Source of the DNA: Candidatus Hydrogenedentota bacterium
Lineage (GTDB): Bacteria > Hydrogenedentota > Hydrogenedentia > Hydrogenedentales > SLHB01
NCBI GenBank assembly: GCA_026387845.1
Contig: JAPLKX010000255.1
Coordinates: 1-5,621 of the forward strand
Length of the DNA: 5,621 nt
Direction: 5' to 3'
Under the pieces are notes generated by a model, which had not been told where the DNA came from, ran no database searches, and was given only the letters and a program-made list of their open reading frames with translations. Shown here piece by piece: positions 5,337 through 5,621 of this stretch; the first letter of the stretch is position 1, and each line of letters starts with the position of its first letter. The position numbers and the translations under genes were made by a program.

Positions 5337-5621
5337 ATGCTTTGGCGAGTTGGGAATTTCTTTCGGTGGAAGCTTCTTTCGGTGCCCATTTACGTCAAAA
5401 TACTGGGGATTGGCGTAGTCATCAGCCTCCTTTTTGCCAGCGTGGCGTTCCATGGGATTCGGAGCCGCGTCGTCCAAGCCCACTACCAGACATACGGCGA
5501 AACCGCCTTATCGGTGGCTCTTTCGCTGTCTTCGCTGCTCGAGTCCAAGGAAAACGTTCAAAAAGAGGCCTTGGACCGGAACGTTGACCGGCTGATGGCG
5601 GCGTTTCCAAATGTTCGCTAT
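5337..5621 (+). CDS. N-terminus of a membrane-anchored sensor protein, cut by the window edge
   Basis: An open frame from ATG 5337 reaches the window end without a stop (95 codons visible). A basic start (Arg4, Arg10, Lys12, Lys21) is followed by one hydrophobic helix (about 22-38, ILGIGVVISLLFASVAF). After it comes an alpha-helical, polar region (42-95) with a run of Leu/Ser and an ending AAFPNVRY. This is the usual opening of sensor histidine kinases, diguanylate cyclases or chemoreceptors, with one transmembrane helix leading to an extracytoplasmic sensing domain. The output domain lies beyond the window, so its class is unknown. A TGA at 5331-5333 limits the frame upstream. A GTG at 5382 (Val16), preceded by GGTGGAAG (5365-5372), is a real alternative start and would leave a shorter cytoplasmic tail. 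Third positions are balanced (31 G, 31 C), unlike the C-rich genes before it. Confidence 0.75.
   Translation, partial: MLWRVGNFFRWKLLSVPIYVKILGIGVVISLLFASVAFHGIRSRVVQAHYQTYGETALSVALSLSSLLESKENVQKEALDRNVDRLMAAFPNVRY
5358..5384 (+). repeat. 11-bp direct repeat near the sensor start
   Basis: TTCTTTCGGTG occurs at 5358-5368 and again at 5374-5384, with a period of 16 bases. The second copy ends in the alternative GTG start codon. Because 16 is not a multiple of three, the copies are read in different frames in the sensor gene. Confidence 0.6.

Noticed and set aside
5279..5587. + strand open frame starting at TTG in the right-hand end
   Set aside because: It overlaps the sensor frame, lacks any domain or hydrophobic pattern, and ends in the window, while the frame from 5337 shows a clean membrane helix and stays open.

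Overview
The window reads as a piece of bacterial chromosome from an uncultured-style, moderately high-GC organism. C-rich third codon positions, a LacI-type regulator next to an orphan gene, and short GC-rich hairpins between genes would fit a Planctomycetota, Hydrogenedentota or Verrucomicrobiota-like lineage. That placement is a guess from style, because no marker gene is present. I see no rRNA, tRNA, CRISPR array, transposase or phage gene.

Layout from left to right. Positions 1-135 are a leader with two competing hairpins and a good ribosome binding site. Positions 136-1719 (+) encode an AMP-forming acyl-CoA synthetase with all core motifs intact. It converges on a PlsC-type acyltransferase at 1847-2719 (-), and the 127-base gap between them holds a terminator-like hairpin that works best for the minus-strand gene. 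A 253-base, strikingly G-poor region separates the acyltransferase from a divergent LacI-family regulator at 2973-4055 (+). That regulator has a perfect 12-bp palindrome at its predicted transcription start. Only 25 bases downstream, probably in the same transcript, is a gene of unknown function at 4081-5112 (+). After a 224-base gap full of overlapping inverted repeats, a membrane-anchored sensor protein begins at about 5337 and runs off the right edge.

The first two genes suggest lipid handling: one activates carboxylic acids as CoA thioesters, the other transfers acyl groups to lysophospholipid-like acceptors. They are convergent and so not one operon. The regulator and the unknown gene look like a second unit, and the truncated sensor starts a third.

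Nothing here is clearly a new biological system. The most notable signals are a strand-wide excess of C over G on the + strand that holds whichever strand is coding and then disappears after about 5113, the dense structured DNA/RNA at 5174-5244, the candidate auto-operator, and the unassigned 343-residue protein.
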